Source: Megaustenia siamemsis
Lineage: Eukaryota; Mollusca; Gastropoda; Stylommatophora; Ariophantidae
Length of the DNA: 64,000 bases
Assembly (NCBI GenBank): GCA_032433765.1
Contig: JAVIAB010000139.1
Span: forward strand, 41,891,130-41,955,129
Direction of reading: 5' to 3'
The notes beneath the pieces were generated by a model. It was not told the origin of the DNA. It was given only the letters and a program-made list of their open reading frames with translations, and did no database searches. The position numbers and the translations under genes are program-made. Shown here piece by piece: positions 44,111 to 56,159 of this stretch; within the stretch, counting starts at the first letter, position 1, and every line of letters begins with the position of its first letter.

Positions 44111-44578
44111 GTTTTTCCCAGATTCCCAAGAATCAAAACTTAGGAGAAAAAAAAATTGGAAGTATTTTATTTTTATGATTAAGCCTGAACCTCATTTTGA
44201 GAGTTTCAATCCTAAAATTGACAATGTTTCCATCTACGTCATAGATTTTTGTTTACAGAAAAGATGACACGTAATTATTTATTATTACAGCACATAAAAG
44301 TTTACTTTTAATTTTGAAAAACCCATTTTATTTACCCTTCAGTTTAATATTAACAAACTACGATCATGACGTCAGAGAAGCTTTTGTTTTCTTTTTTTTA
44401 CTCGTCTCTCCGTTTTCTTGTCAAATTTTTCTTTCTGTGTCTGGAAGTATAAGCGTCTTCGTTATACATTTTCGTTGGCTCAAGCTGGTCTCTTTCTTAA
44501 GCCTCTGTTTGTTTCATATTGTTAGAAAATAAATGAAGTAAAGTGTTTTTAAAATGATTCCTTTCTAGCTCTTCTTGC
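44111..44578. other. No gene seen
   Basis: AT-rich. Confidence 0.45.
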
Positions 44579-44581
44579 TTT

Positions 44582-44850
44582 GGGGGGCCGCAATAGCTCA
44601 GTGGTTAGTGAACTGGACTACAAAGGACAAGGGGTAGGGTTCGATCCCAACCGACGGCTTCCGGGTTCACCCAGCCTTAAATGGGTACCGGATTTTTTTC
44701 TGGGAAAGTAAAAGCAGCACGGGCGTAATACCGACCACATTACCCCAAAAATCATGTGCTGAAGGTCTGTAAAATATAAGGTCACTAACACCATATTTCC
44801 CTATACGCCACTTGGCGTGACGGGGGGGGGGGGTACTTTACTTATTTTTA
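44582..44850 (+). mobile_element. SINE-A, full length
   Basis: GGGGGCCGCAATAGCTCAGTGG, box B GGTTCGATCCC, full body and tail to 'tactttacttatttttac'. Imperfect flanking repeat cttgctttgg / cttgttttgg. Confidence 0.92.
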
Positions 44851-45269
44851 CTCCTTGTTTTGGAAAAGTTGTTTTCGAAGCTTCATTATTAATATTATTA
44901 TTGTTGTGTTTCTTTTATTTCTTATTTTTTCTCTTCTTACTTCTCCTCTACTTTTTCTTTCTATTCTAATTTTTCTTCGTGTTCTACTTTTTACTCAACC
45001 TCTACATCTTCCTTCTTTTTAGTATGTGTCTACTTCCTCTTCTACCTCCTCCAAATCGTGTTTCTCTTTTTCTTCTATTATACTTTTTTTTCCACTTTAC
45101 CCCATCTCTATATCTTCTTTCTAATCTTCTTTCTTACTTTTCTTCTTTCTCATCTTCCTCCTCTTCTACATCTTTCACGCAAAAACCCTTAGACATCAGA
45201 GATACTCATCTTTGTATCGTGGAGAACCTGTTGTTTTGGGTAGATTTGTTTTTTATTCCCAAACAATTA
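44851..45269. other. Pyrimidine-rich, no gene
   Basis: Mostly C/T text with Phe/Leu/Ser-rich frames; no domain. Confidence 0.45.
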
Positions 45270-45530
45270 TGCTGATCTACTCTTGTCGACTTTTAACTGC
45301 TAAAAGCTCTTTAGCATGTGCAAAATGCACGTTATACATACTTTTTTTCCGTTATCCGAGAGATCAATACATCTGATATCACAATCTGGAATCGGGAGCC
45401 GAGAGATGGTAAAGCCACGAAAAAAACTACACAGAAAAATGACCATCTCATGTGACGAAATTTGAACCCGAAATTTTCAAAGCCAAGGATCGACACCTCA
45501 CCTTCTGACCACTCATGCTCCCATTAATCT
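45270..45530 (-). mobile_element. SINE-D-like element
   Basis: Complement: GGGAGCATGAGTGGTCAGAAGG, box B TCGGGTTCAAATTTCG, body with 'ccgagagat' and 'ctaaagagctttt'. Similar in layout to 43,395. Confidence 0.6.
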
Positions 45531-45954
45531 ACTAAGAGTCACTAAAATAATAAAAAATATAGCATTTTCAAAACCCATAAATGGTGATAAATTACATGGA
45601 CTGTTGTTTAAATACTTTCTGAGGTTTCAAAATCATCTGTGAACAGAATTCGCTCTCTGGGAAGGGAGAAAAACGTCGCCATAACTACGGAGTTTGCACC
45701 GATGTCGCAGTCATAATTTTCAGTCTTCTAACCGGCTGGGCTGAAGAGCATTACATAATATTTACTGCAGAATAGGGACGTCGATTCATATTTCGTGCTT
45801 TTTAAGACATATTAATCTAGAAATGCTGCGAAATATATACAATTGTAATTAAAGTGGCATTCGAATGTTTCCATTTATATGCAGCTTCTTTTTCTTTCTT
45901 TTTTCCTCTTTCATTTTAGGCCTCGATGGGGTGGGAAGGGGGGGGGGGCGGTGG
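45531..45954. other. No gene seen
   Basis: Nothing recognised; G-run at 45,938. Confidence 0.35.
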
Positions 45955-46090
45955 AGGGGGTCCATGGTACGGGTAGGTTTCTGCTAATAATTTTGCCCGG
46001 GCAGTGGCCATATATTTATAGCTTACTCTTTTTTTATCTTAACTGCAAATGGTTCTTTAACGTGCGAGAGTGCAAACGAGACCTCCCTAT
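45955..46090 (-). mobile_element. SINE-D-like body fragment
   Basis: 'ccatggtacgggtaggtttctgctaataat' in parts, and 'ttaacgtgcgagagtgcaaa', align with 43,385-43,505. Confidence 0.6.
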
Positions 46091-46284
46091 ATACATATAA
46101 TGGTGCTTGCTATACTTGTTTGATCTCTACTCACTTGGCCACCGAGTTGTCTGCTTCCCAAATCACGTGGTGAACGTCTATTAATCGCTGACCGCCATCA
46201 CTTCATTCTAATGCATGCCTCAGGTCCAGACGTTTAAAAGTAACTGATATTTTATAGGGCAAGTACACAATTTTCGATCCCCAG

Positions 46285-46500
46285 CAGTGGCGGATTTGTT
46301 TTCGGACTGACAAGGCTCTGGGGTTCACTCAGCCTCTAAAAATGGGTACCACAGATTTTTTTTCTGGGAAGTAAAGGCGGTCTGGCGTGATACCGATCAC
46401 ATCACCCGAAAATGTGCCGTGGTTATAGAAAAATATGGTCACTAAAACCATATTCCCCATACGCCTACAAGACGTGAAGGGAACCTTTACTTTTTTTTTA
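46285..46500 (+). mobile_element. SINE-C body with SINE-A-like tail
   Basis: 'ggactgacaaggctctgggg', 'ttcactcagcctctaaaaat', 'gggtaccacag', 'ctgggaagtaaaggcgg' and a tail 'ggtcactaaaaccatattcc'. Middle and tail follow SINE-A, showing that C and A share a 3' module. Confidence 0.72.
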
Positions 46501-46834
46501 CAAAATTATAAAACCTTGCCTCATCTGTGCTTCATCCTTCGAGATATCCTTAAATCTGGCCTGTACAACATCAGTGCCTTCAATATTATCCGCCTGTTAT
46601 ATATTTTATATTTGATATTCCCCTTGTCTGCCTGCTGAATATAACTGCAAAGGCATTTGCACAATTTGTTCTAAAGTGACACACGTCAAGTGACAGGTTG
46701 TATCCTTCTAGAGACCCAGTGTTCGAGTCCAGTTTTAGAGCTGGACGGTCGACCACCGATAAGATTTTTTTTTCCTCTTCGCCAGTTGTCTATACAGTGT
46801 GCTGAGATCATGTAGACTGCCAACCTACATTACT

Positions 46835-47090
46835 CAAGATGATCAAGTCAATTCACAACATATCTGCCACAGTCAAGTTCGACAGTAGATCTTTCCCGCT
46901 CTTTGATATGAATTGCGGAGTCACACAGAGATGTGCCCTTGCCCCTACCCTATTCGCTATATGGTTCGCTGCCTCTCTACACAATGCTTTTGAAACCGTC
47001 ACTGGAGACATATTCTTCTGTACAAGATCTGATGGCTCCTTATTTAATCTAGCACGTCTGAGGTCAAAATTTAAAGGGGGAATTGAAAAT
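46835..47090 (+). pseudogene. LINE RT fragment (GVxQxCxLAPTLF)
   Basis: Frame 46,839-47,100 reads IKSIHNISATVKF, CGVTQRCALAPTLFAIWFAA, and RSDGSLFNLARLRSK. This is the RT region before the YADD box of a LINE family different from LINE-X (here QG is replaced by QR). The rest is absent. Confidence 0.78.
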
Positions 47091-47104
47091 GTATATAGAA
47101 AAAA

Positions 47105-47375
47105 AATGGTATGGTTAAAGCTTTACGGAATTAATAGAGGACACAAATTTGAACGACGTTTCGGCTCAATAGGCCTTCAGCAGGAACAAACAAACAACAC
47201 ACACACACACACTGTTATGTAAGTAAATAAAACTAATCTTACATAGCTAACTAATAATGAAACATCAAAAACAAAATAATCAAAACTGGTTAAAGAAAAG
47301 AAAAAATTCTTCCCTGTGTCGTAGACCGTGACCGGAACGAGAAAGAGAGAGAATCCACGCGGTGCTACGCTGTAA
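47105..47375 (-). mobile_element. Penelope-type repeat end with hammerhead-like motif
   Basis: Close copy of 16,170-16,440. Minus-strand core at 47,182-47,157 reads CTGCTGAAGGCC...GAGCCGAAACG. Includes a CA run and 'atggttaaagctttacgg'. Confidence 0.55.
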
Positions 47376-47776
47376 ATACCCTGATGGTCAAACAGCTTCG
47401 CATTTTTATGCATTTATTTGCATTTCTTTGCCTTAACCCCGTCAAAATTTAAAACAACTGAGACCCTAATCAAGGAGCTTCTATTCTGGTTGCTCACGAT
47501 GAGTCCGTCCTTCCATCTATCAGCGTTCTGTTCTCTATCAGCGAAAGAAACTGGGAAAGTCTGACTGTATATCGTAGCACATAGAGAACAAAATTTAAAA
47601 AAAACAACACTGCAACATTCAAGGAAGCATTGATATCAAATTCAGAAGACAAAAGGTGCAGGATAACGGAGACGAGGCCGTGCACCACACATGCATCTTG
47701 TTCATTCTGCTGCCGAATATGTCTATATAATATCGACAGGATTGCTTGCTACCAACCGTCTGCCAAGACACCAAAG

Positions 47777-47778
<2 letters not shown>
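47376..47778. other. No gene seen
   Basis: Nothing recognised. Confidence 0.35.
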
Positions 47779-47839
<61 letters not shown>

Positions 47840-47857
47840 ATATATATATATATATAC
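47779..47857 (+). repeat. (TA)n microsatellite
   Basis: TA run interrupted by 'catg'. Confidence 0.97.
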
Positions 47858-47859
47858 GT

Positions 47860-48224
47860 AAAATTAGAGAAATATCGCCAATCAACCACTAATATCTTCA
47901 GTAATAAAGAAAAGACGATGGTCATACGTTGGACATGTGATGAGAAGAGATAATAATCGAATGGCAAGGCAAGCCCTCATATGGGAAACAACAGGTAAAA
48001 GAAAAAGAGGAAGACCCAGGGAGACACTGAGAAGAACATTGATGAGAGAGGCAAGAGCAGCAGGAATCGGCTCCCTCAATGAGATGGAACTGCTTGCACA
48101 GAACAGAGACAGATGGCGAGATTTGATAAAATATCTTTAAAAGAAAACTGCTAGAACAAAAAATTCATATAGGAGAAGGTGTATCTTGGTCTGCGCCCTA
48201 TGGGCCGGCTACGGCTCGAAAGGT

Positions 48225-48228
<4 letters not shown>
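47860..48228 (+). pseudogene. LINE-U 3' end
   Basis: The frame 47,937-48,140 reads MRRDNNRMARQALIWETTGK, then RKRGRPRETLRRTLMREARA and LLAQNRDRWRDLIKYL, stop: the basic C-terminus of a LINE ORF2 (GRPR motif). Upstream 'ggtcatacgttggacatgtg' (HTLDM-like) is in another frame. The 3' UTR ends 'ggctacggctcgaaaggtca' and passes into (TA)n. Confidence 0.8.

Positions 48229-48270
<42 letters not shown>
48226..48270 (+). repeat. (TA)n microsatellite at LINE-U tail
   Basis: Perfect TA run after 'aaaggtca'. Confidence 0.97.
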
Positions 48271-48789
48271 CAATTATGACCAATTAATATATAAACTGAT
48301 ATACAATCTGCGTTATTTCCAACTGTTAACTCAGTTATTTTTTCTTTCTTTTTTTCTATTCCTCTGCAACAAGACCTCCATTTATTACTCCTTCCGTCTA
48401 TATCTTTTCTACTGATATTCTCATTGATGTTCTCATCTCTTCGTGTTGTTGCTGTCCTCACAACTCAACATACAGTATTAACAAAAAAACAGTACTATAT
48501 TGTTTTGTCCACTCACTTTTCTGTTTTAAAAGCACTGTATGTAAACCCTGATCTAATAGTGACTTATTGTAGCGACATCTAGTAGCGACCTTCATCAGTG
48601 ATATCAATTCTGTATGTAAGGATATGAAAATGGAGACATCAGTTGTGTTGTTTCGGATATCATCTCTTCTTATATTAAATCCGACACAGTTAATTTGATT
48701 TTATTACAAATCCATTACTATATGTAGAATCTAATATATATGTCCTTCACCTTCTTTTTTCGATGCGTTCAGTTTCTTACTCTCAGAAG
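48271..48789. other. No gene seen
   Basis: AT-rich. Confidence 0.45.
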
Positions 48790-49205
48790 ATTATACAGAA
48801 AGATAAATCGCCTTCATTAATCAGTCTTGCAAACAGCAAGAAAGACAATCAATTCATTCAAAACAAAATGCTACAGAAAAATCATTAAGATGCCTTAGAT
48901 TGTAAAAAAGAGCAATGAAGACATATTAAAAGACTTAAACATTACAAATTACTGACATTCTACAGTGGAAATTAAAATACTATGGCCACGTTAAAAAACA
49001 CAGCGGCCTGGAAAGAACATTAATGGAAGGTTCCTGGGCGACGCATCAAATGCAGACCAAAGACCAAGAAGGAGATGATTTCAAGATATCAAGGAGACGT
49101 TGAACATGACAACAGAAGAAGTAGAAAATCTGGCTAGAGACAGAGATTATTTCACACGAATGAAGGCATCGTTCTGCAAAGAACATTCGACCTGATTATG
49201 ATTAT
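48790..49205 (+). pseudogene. LINE-V 3' end, second copy
   Basis: 'aaaatactatggccacgtta' (KYYGHVK), 'gcggcctggaaagaacatta' (GLERTLMEG) and 'gctagagacagagattattt' (ARDRDYF) lie in different frames. 5'-truncated and frameshifted. Confidence 0.75.
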
Positions 49206-49226
49206 TAATCCCTTAGCAGGAGATTA

Positions 49227-49491
49227 AGGGAGCCGCGATAGCTCAGTGGTTAGTGTACTGGACTACAAAGGAGAAGAGGTAGGGTTCGATTCCAACCGAC
49301 GGCTTCCGGGTTCACCCAGCCTTAAATGGGTACCGGATTTTTTTCTGGGAAAGTAAAGCGGCGCGACGTAATACCGACCACATTACCCCAAAAATCATGT
49401 GCTGAAGGTCTGTAACATTTATGGTCACTAACACCATATTCCCTATACGCCACATGGCGTGACGGGGGCTCTTTACTTTTTTTTATTTTTA
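49227..49491 (+). mobile_element. SINE-A, full length with perfect 15-bp TSD
   Basis: Flanked by cttagcaggagatta at 49,212-49,226 and 49,492-49,506, which defines the unit exactly: from AGGGAGCCGCGATAGCTCAG to a T-rich end 'actttttttttatttttac'. The perfect duplication implies a relatively recent insertion. Confidence 0.96.
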
Positions 49492-49536
49492 CTTAGCAGG
49501 AGATTATCACAAGCTTCCCGTCCTTAAAAAAAAAAA

Positions 49537-49744
49537 TTAAAGAGCCCCCGTCACGCCATGTGGCGTATAGGGAATATGGTGTTAGTGACCATAGATTTTA
49601 CAGACCTTCGGCACATGATTTTTGGAGTGATGTGGTCGGTAATACGCCCATGCCGCTTTACTTTCCCAGAAAAAAAATCCGGTGCCCATTAAAGGCTGGG
49701 TGAACCGGTAGCCGTCGGTTGGGATCGAATCCTACCTCTTGCTC
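49537..49744 (-). mobile_element. SINE-A, minus strand, head-truncated
   Basis: Tail 'gagcccccgtcacgccatgt' to 'ggttgggatcgaatcctacc' and 'tcttg', after which the first half of the tRNA head is missing. It lies tail-to-tail with the copy at 49,227 about 46 bases away. Confidence 0.92.
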
Positions 49745-49849
49745 AAACAGATAAAGCATCGAATTTTGAAAAAAAAATGTTAGGGGAGGAAATTGATGTT
49801 ACTCTCGGTCGATGATATAGTAAAGGATGTTCAATACCACATGGTTACG

Positions 49850-50092
49850 GTTAGTCGAAGACCCCGGTATCACTGCAAACGAATTAAAATCCATAATTGT
49901 TTAGCCACTAGTACCAGTGGAATAATCCAAATTCAAATTTCATCTCATTGAGGGATCCAAACAAAGAAAGGCAGCTGCAGTCTCCAACATAGCAACTAAA
50001 TCACACGCCCAATGACATAAGGCCAAGCGGCACCGAAAGTGAAAGCAGTTTAACTGCCCTTCGTCAAACGATATCATCATGCATCTTAAGCA
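49850..50092 (+). repeat. Unclassified dispersed repeat, copy 2
   Basis: Aligned with the complement of 38,446-38,660 over about 220 bp. No known element motif seen. Confidence 0.75.
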
Positions 50093-50495
50093 ATCGAATT
50101 TTCGAAATACAACCCTGATGAAAAACACAGCTCACGGTGTGCACAGAGCACTAAACTCAGTATCTCCGGCAGCAAGCGGGCTTGGAATATGAGAAAACTG
50201 CAACAAGGAACACTTTTCAGACTGAGCCTCAATGGTTCCTTCCGCCTATCCGCCATATTGACCGGAAGTCCACTTGTAATTTTGTAGGGAAGTGAAGTAT
50301 GAAGTGACATCCTATTTGGTACTTGTTATATAGACTTTATGGCGTAACCTGCAGCATGCAAAAACTAATGCGTTCTTAATACAAAAGTGGGATTATCTCC
50401 AGCTTAACAATCTGTTTGCAGGAATATGTTGGACTCACTTAAAGTCATTATAGGCTTTGGAAATATGTATGTAGTTGCTGTAGCTTAGAAGTAGA
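50093..50495. other. No gene seen
   Basis: Nothing recognised. Confidence 0.4.
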
Positions 50496-50499
50496 GTAC

Positions 50500-51020
50500 T
50501 ACAACTATATAACGAGCTACTTGGATCATCCAGGAAGCGATGCTAACATACATACACAGATTATCTTAAGACACTCTATGATTATTGTACTATATAACGA
50601 GCTACTTGGATCATCCAGGAAGCGATGCTAACATACATACACAGATTATCTTAAGACACTCTATGATTATTGTACTATATAACGAGCTACTTGGATCATC
50701 CAGGAAGCATGCTAACATACATACAAAAATTATCTTAAGACACTCTATGATTATTGTACTATATAATGAGCTACTTAGATCATCCAGGAAGCGATGCTAA
50801 CATACATACAAAACATATCTTAAGACACTCTATGATTATTGTACTATATAATGAGCTACTTAGATCATCCAGGAAGCAATGCTAACATACATACAAAAAT
50901 TATCTTAAGACACTCTATGATTATTGTACTATATAATGAGCTACTTAGATCATCCAGGAAGCAATGCTAACATACATACAAAAATTATCTTAAGACACTC
51001 TATGATTATTGTACTATATT
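50500..51020 (+). repeat. 85-bp tandem array, about 6 copies
   Basis: Unit contains TTGGATCATCCAGGAAGCGA, 'tgctaacatacatac', 'attatcttaagacactctat' and 'gattattgtactatataacg'. First two starts at 50,521 and 50,606. Two subtypes: acagatt/gagctacttgg in copies 1-3 and aaaaatt/gagctacttag in copies 4-6. Confidence 0.95.
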
Positions 51021-51239
51021 AACGATGAATAATTAGGGGAAAACAGGACACAATCGATGGTAGGCAGGAGTGATATATAATAGAGGCAACAGAAAAGATC
51101 AAGAGACAAGGTATAACAACTCATAGGTTTAATAAGTGCAGAACGGGAGGGAGAAATTAATTAAACAGTCAACGATTGAGCAATTTCTATAATAAAAATA
51201 TTGTAAATAATAGATAGAAAAAAGAAAAGACAAAAAAGC
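51021..51239. other. No gene seen
   Basis: Purine-rich, nothing recognised. Confidence 0.35.
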
Positions 51240-51670
51240 CAAGTCACGCCACGTGGCGTGAGGGGAATATGGTTTTAGTGCTTATATTTTTATAATATTA
51301 ATTTGGCATATTATTTCTTGGGAGCCGCGTTAGCTCAGTGGTTAGTGAACTGGGCTACAAAAGACAAGAGGTATCGTTCGATCCCTACCATCGGCTTCCG
51401 GGTTCACCCAGCCTTTAATGAATACCTGATTTTTTTCTAGGAAAGTAAAGCAGCACGGGCATAATACCGACCACATTGCCCCAAAAATCATGTGCCGAAG
51501 GTCTGTAAAATTTATGATCACTAACATCATATTCCCTATATGCCACTTGGCGTGACGGGGGTACTTTACTTTTTTTTTAAATATTATTTCTTGACGTAAA
51601 GTGGTCGATATATCCCCAGAAAAAAATCCGGTACCCATTTAAGGCCGGGTAAACCTGGAAGCCGTCGATC
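51240..51670 (-). mobile_element. SINE-A minus, interrupted by a plus SINE-A
   Basis: 51,240-51,319 carries the minus-strand tail ('gtcacgccacgtggcgtgag'). 51,581-51,670 resumes with 'ggtcgatat..ccccagaaaa' to 'ggaagccgtcgatc'. It was the host of the nested copy. Confidence 0.85.
51320..51580 (+). mobile_element. SINE-A nested, 12-bp TSD
   Basis: Flanked by atattatttctt at 51,308-51,319 and 51,581-51,592. Head GGGAGCCGCGTTAGCTCAG, tail 'gggggtactttacttttttt'. Confidence 0.95.
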
Positions 51671-52422
51671 ACCTAATATAGCCGGCTTTTAGAATAACCG
51701 GGCCATAAATGGTTGGAAATTCGATCTATATAACAGCTTAGTGCTTACTACATTGCTCATAATACCACATATGGTGAAATGAAATATGCTCACATTCCCT
51801 TAAGGTGGGTAGTGCCTGAGTTATTTCTAATTTTTTTTTTTTAATGAATCATGAACATATATAACAGGTAAGCGTTGTTAAATAAGAAATGTTTATGTGC
51901 CACATTTTAATATACCGTTATTGAGTTACTTGCGGGTCATCATCATTGCATTCCGAACATATATCCATGGGTACTCAGATCCCTTCCTCAGCAAGTCCCG
52001 CAGTGTCCAGCGACCGACGACTTCAGTTCTATGTTGGTTGATAAGTCTTCTTACACGCCCACTAAGATTCCCGTTTCTGGCTGTGCAAATCTTGTTCTGC
52101 GTTGGTTAATAAGTTTTCTTATACACCCACTAAGATTCCCTTTTCTGGTTGTGCAAATCTTAACTCCCATCTCTTTCATTCGAAGGAGTAACGTGGACAC
52201 ATGGTCAACATATCGTGTATAATACACAGTGATTTTCTTTAATGTAGCGTTTTCATAGAACAATTTCTGCAACAAAACTGTGTCAATAGAAGTAAAGGAT
52301 GCATCAAAAGTATACAAATCTAGTCCTGACAAATATAAGTTAATCGTTGAAATCAATAAACAAGTTAGATTATTATTGAAAAAAGAAGGAAAATTTAGAA
52401 AACTATTGAGAATGCCACAGAC
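51671..52422. other. No gene seen
   Basis: An internal near-duplication of 'cacccactaagattcccttttctgg' type occurs at about 52,055 and 52,125. A CATCATCATTGCATTCCGAAC stretch at 51,939 resembles 43,276. Confidence 0.4.
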
Positions 52423-52434
52423 ATTTTGAAAAGT

Positions 52435-52699
52435 AAAAAAAAAAAAAAAAAAAGTAAAGTACCCCCGTCACGCCAAGTAGCGTATAGGGAATATGGTGTT
52501 AGTGACCATAAATTTTACAGACTTTCAGCATAGGATTTTTGGGGTAATGTCGGTATTACGGCCGTGCCGCTTTACTTTCCCAGAAAAAATCCGGTACCCA
52601 TTTAAGGCTGGGTGAACCCGGAAGCCGTCGATTGGGATCGAACCCTACCTCTTGTCCTTTGTAGTCCAGTTCACTGACAACTGAGCTATCGCGGCTCCC
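52435..52699 (-). mobile_element. SINE-A, full length with perfect 12-bp TSD
   Basis: Flanked by attttgaaaagt at 52,423-52,434 and 52,700-52,711. A-run of about 20 at the 3' end of the element (left), head 'gagctatcgcggctccc' at right. Confidence 0.96.
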
Positions 52700-52984
52700 A
52701 TTTTGAAAAGTGATGAATTAATATCGAATGAATCTAGCGTACATAGATAACTGTTTACGCTATTGGGAAAACAAAAAGCAGTATCTCTTCTTCTATCATG
52801 CTTTGAAATGAGAAAAGCTTGATAATAATCATGTATCAAAAATATAGAGAAATGGGGGAGACAGTATAGATAAATACTTGACATTTTAAAAGCCTGGTGT
52901 GGAGAATGGTCATCATTAGAACTGATAAGAATATCAGTTACTGGAAAGTGTGAAACGACATCATTACCTATGTCCAAACACGAG

Positions 52985-53340
52985 AACTATGATGATGGTA
53001 ACGATTGTTATTATTGATGTTATTGTTATTGTTGTTATTATTGCTATAACGATTATGATGGTGTTCTGGTGGTGATGAATACGATGTTAACAGTGATAAT
53101 GAAGGTGATGTTAACAGTGATAATGAAGGTGATGTTAAAAGTTTATGAATTTTATTAAGACAATGATTCTTGGGTGACGATGGGGATATTAGTTATTTTT
53201 ACTATGACGATGACGATTAAGATGATGATGATTGTGATTATGTGATTATAATGATGTTGTAGATGATTATGATGTCTTGTAGTGGTACTTCTGATTTCAA
53301 TAATTATGATGAAGATGGTGATTATCACTGAACAGCTGCA
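52985..53340 (+). repeat. ATG/GAT/TTA-rich simple sequence
   Basis: Loose trinucleotide runs such as 'gatgatgattgtgattatg' and a repeated 'gatgttaacagtgataatgaag'. Confidence 0.75.
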
Positions 53341-55160
53341 CTTGTCACCTTTACTCATATTCATCGATCCCATTTTATTGATACATGCGATACCAACCTG
53401 GCATTGTTCTTGTTGATGATCACCTCATTGGACTAAACTATTGCACCCTGGAAGTTGATCAATTTTGAGAACGTTTATTTTCTTTATTTTTACCACCAAA
53501 GCTGACAAAAGACATATAATTGTGAAACAAGTAGACATTTGAGCGATCGTTTCCGATAGTATCTCAATGATATATTGTGATTGTGGTACTTCTGTTGCTG
53601 CTAATAATAATGGCCGTCAGGACATCTTGTAATGGGAAAAAGTCTGCTTCCACGTCCATACTGTAATAAAATGTACCCGTGGATTAGTTACACTCCGTTA
53701 TGACTCTTACACATGTGAACTGGAAACTGTAAATGTAACTGGACCGTGGATACTCGTACACTTGGCATTATACACGGTGTTGTTGTGGACTGTTAACACC
53801 GTTCGAAGCCTGGAAAGCCCTCTACACACCAGGCCGTAGAATGTAAACGTTGTTGTTTACACGTTCTGGTAGAAGACTGTAAAACTTGTCTAGTCTGCCC
53901 ACCTACCAGGTGGTAAACCTTGGATGGTAAATAGCGTCTCCTACAATTTCTTGAATGTACCCAACGTACATTGGATCGTACTTCGCATTGGTAACTGAAT
54001 AGTTCTGCATTGGAGACTCTAGTATCACTGACCCTCTTCTCCGCGACAACTTCCACTTCGATTATCACCACAGCGTCACGACTGGATGGAACTAGGCAAT
54101 GACTGTATAATGAAGTCTCTCATCAACTGAACAGCAACTTTATCAGTACTTCAACATTTCCAGAATATACAATATCCACAAGGCCAGCGGTTTGACATTC
54201 TGCTCGGCCTTTACAGTTTCTGCTAAGGCAATCACAACTTCTGCTTGACTATATCACTCCGTGGTATCACTCTCTCAGTCTAATCTATCTAATACTCCTA
54301 ACGAAAATCTTGGCTTCTGGTCCTCTATGTAATTACTTCAATCTTGGCCACTACTAGTCACTAACTAACGTAGAGAATCTCTTCTGGGTGGCTTCTAGTT
54401 ATTCATCACTACTAACTCTGAGCTTGCGCTCACTATGACTATTAGGCTAACGCCTTACAGGGTAATCTCTCTCTCTCTCTCTCTCTCTCCTCAGCTACCT
54501 GTCCATTTCTCCTAGAGAGCCCCTTTCTAACACTATGCAGTCGCTTAAATCTCTCGTCCTCTAACCAATCAAAATCACTTCCTTAATCTCCCCTCCGATG
54601 GATTCTTTCAACGCAATCTACTCACTTCCCCATGTTTATCAATATCTCCAGTCACGAGATTCTTCTCCCAACTCTAAACACCTTTCTACTCAGACTTCTC
54701 GTATCTGTCACTATGTTTCTTAACTCTCTCCATACCGTCCCCTATTCTCTTTCTCTCCTTACATTCCCCTCTCCTCTTGACAGTCTGAGTTACCGACACT
54801 ATCTCATGGTCCTCGAATGACAGTGGTAGTTCGCTCTTGAGAACCGCCTACTAGCTCGCTATGGTTCTTCAAATTATAAGATTCATTCTTTTAACTCTTT
54901 GCTCTAGTCATAAATTTTATTCAACTCTTCTCAGTAAACTCTCCTCTTCTTTATTCTTCACGTTCCCTTTGGTTCCCTTTGATAGATCACCTCCGTCTGC
55001 ATATTTTTTTTAGAGAAGCTCTTCTTAGCACGTGATATGCTACTGTACAGCGTCTCGTTTTTATGTACTTTTGCTGTAAACTGTCCTTCTACCAATTTAA
55101 CTATTGGCTTTTCTATTATATCCTTTTTCAGATTTGTAGTCTGTTTTGTTCCGTTTATCT
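53341..55160. other. No gene seen; possible Penelope-type or LTR remnant
   Basis: No catalytic motif is readable. 53,640-54,450 is GC-richer, with self-similar words (tgtaaac, ccgtggat). 54,465-54,489 is a CT run. 54,850-55,160 resembles the T-rich text that precedes the hammerhead-like motif elsewhere. Confidence 0.35.
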
Positions 55161-55240
55161 CCGGTCAATGATTTGTTTCGACAAAACGTTGGTTTATTGT
55201 TAAATTTTAATTTTCTCTGATAATCAAAATTAAAATATTA
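55161..55240 (+). mobile_element. Degenerate hammerhead-like Penelope end
   Basis: GGTCAATGATTTGTTTCGACAAAACG, weakly similar to the core at 5,240. Confidence 0.3.
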
Positions 55241-55439
55241 AATCGTTAGTTATGTTATTGTAACTGCTCCAGCTTCGCCGCAGCTCCGCGTGATTTTTAT
55301 ATCTGTTCCAACTCATCGTGTACTCCTTGGGGGTACACCTATAGAGTGAAGTTGGACGTTTTCACCTCAGTTATTGCGTTTATTAACAGTAGCCCGCTAG
55401 CTCATATTATATAAGTTCGAGCTCTACATACAAGGACTA

Positions 55440-56100
55440 TCCATGCAAGTTAGCCAATCAATTAGAGACAGGGGAGATCAACGAGCTTCTATTTGCAGAC
55501 GATCATGCACTCATACATGGAAAAATTGAAGACCTAAAAAAACACTTAAATATACTCAACAGCACAAGCATAAAATACAACATGAAGATCAATATCAACA
55601 AAACAGAAGTCATGAATTTCGCAAAAGAGAAACAGAACATCAATATAACTGTAGACGGCAAACAACTAAAACAGGTAGATGAATTTAAATACCAAAGAAG
55701 TCTAGTGACAAACGACAATTCACAAACAGCAGAAATAGACTCAAGATGCAACAAAGTTTGTCAGATCATTGGACATCTATCACCACTATTGTCCAACAAG
55801 GAAAGAACTCTAGAGGCAAAATGGGCACTTTACAATCTTCATCCCAACGGTGTGCTACCAATGCCAGTTCTGGACACTTGATGCAAGTATAATAAGAAAA
55901 ATAATCTATACTGAGATTTTATGTTTTAGAAGAATTACAGGAAACAGCCTCAGAGGAAAGATTAGAAATGAAGAATTGAGAAAAAAATTAGGAATAATCC
56001 CCGCCATAGAACATGTAAATAAACAATAGATAAAATGGTTTGGCCTTGTGACATGGCAGAAAGATCAAAATACATTGCAAAGATGTATTTATATACATGT
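55440..56100 (+). pseudogene. LINE-T: RT FADD box to C-terminus
   Basis: GEINELLFADDHALIHGKIE (FADD at 55,491-55,503) is the RT catalytic box. It is followed by the open frame 55,582-55,881 (MKININKTEVMNFAKEKQ, VDEFKYQRSLVTNDN, PLLSNKERTLEAKWALYN), then in another frame CFRRITGNSLRGKIRNEELR and IKWFG. 5' part of RT and EN are absent. Frameshifts at about 55,880 and 56,030. Ends next to the (TA)n run at 56,117. Confidence 0.85.
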
Positions 56101-56111
56101 ATATATGTGTT

Positions 56112-56116
<5 letters not shown>

Positions 56117-56158
<42 letters not shown>
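56117..56158 (+). repeat. (TA)n microsatellite
   Basis: Perfect TA run after a GT/TA-mixed stretch. Confidence 0.97.

Positions 56159-56159
<1 letters not shown>

Noticed and set aside
53640..54100. LTR of a retrotransposon
   Set aside because: No matching second copy, no TG...CA ends that I could pair, no primer-binding site or gag/pol nearby.
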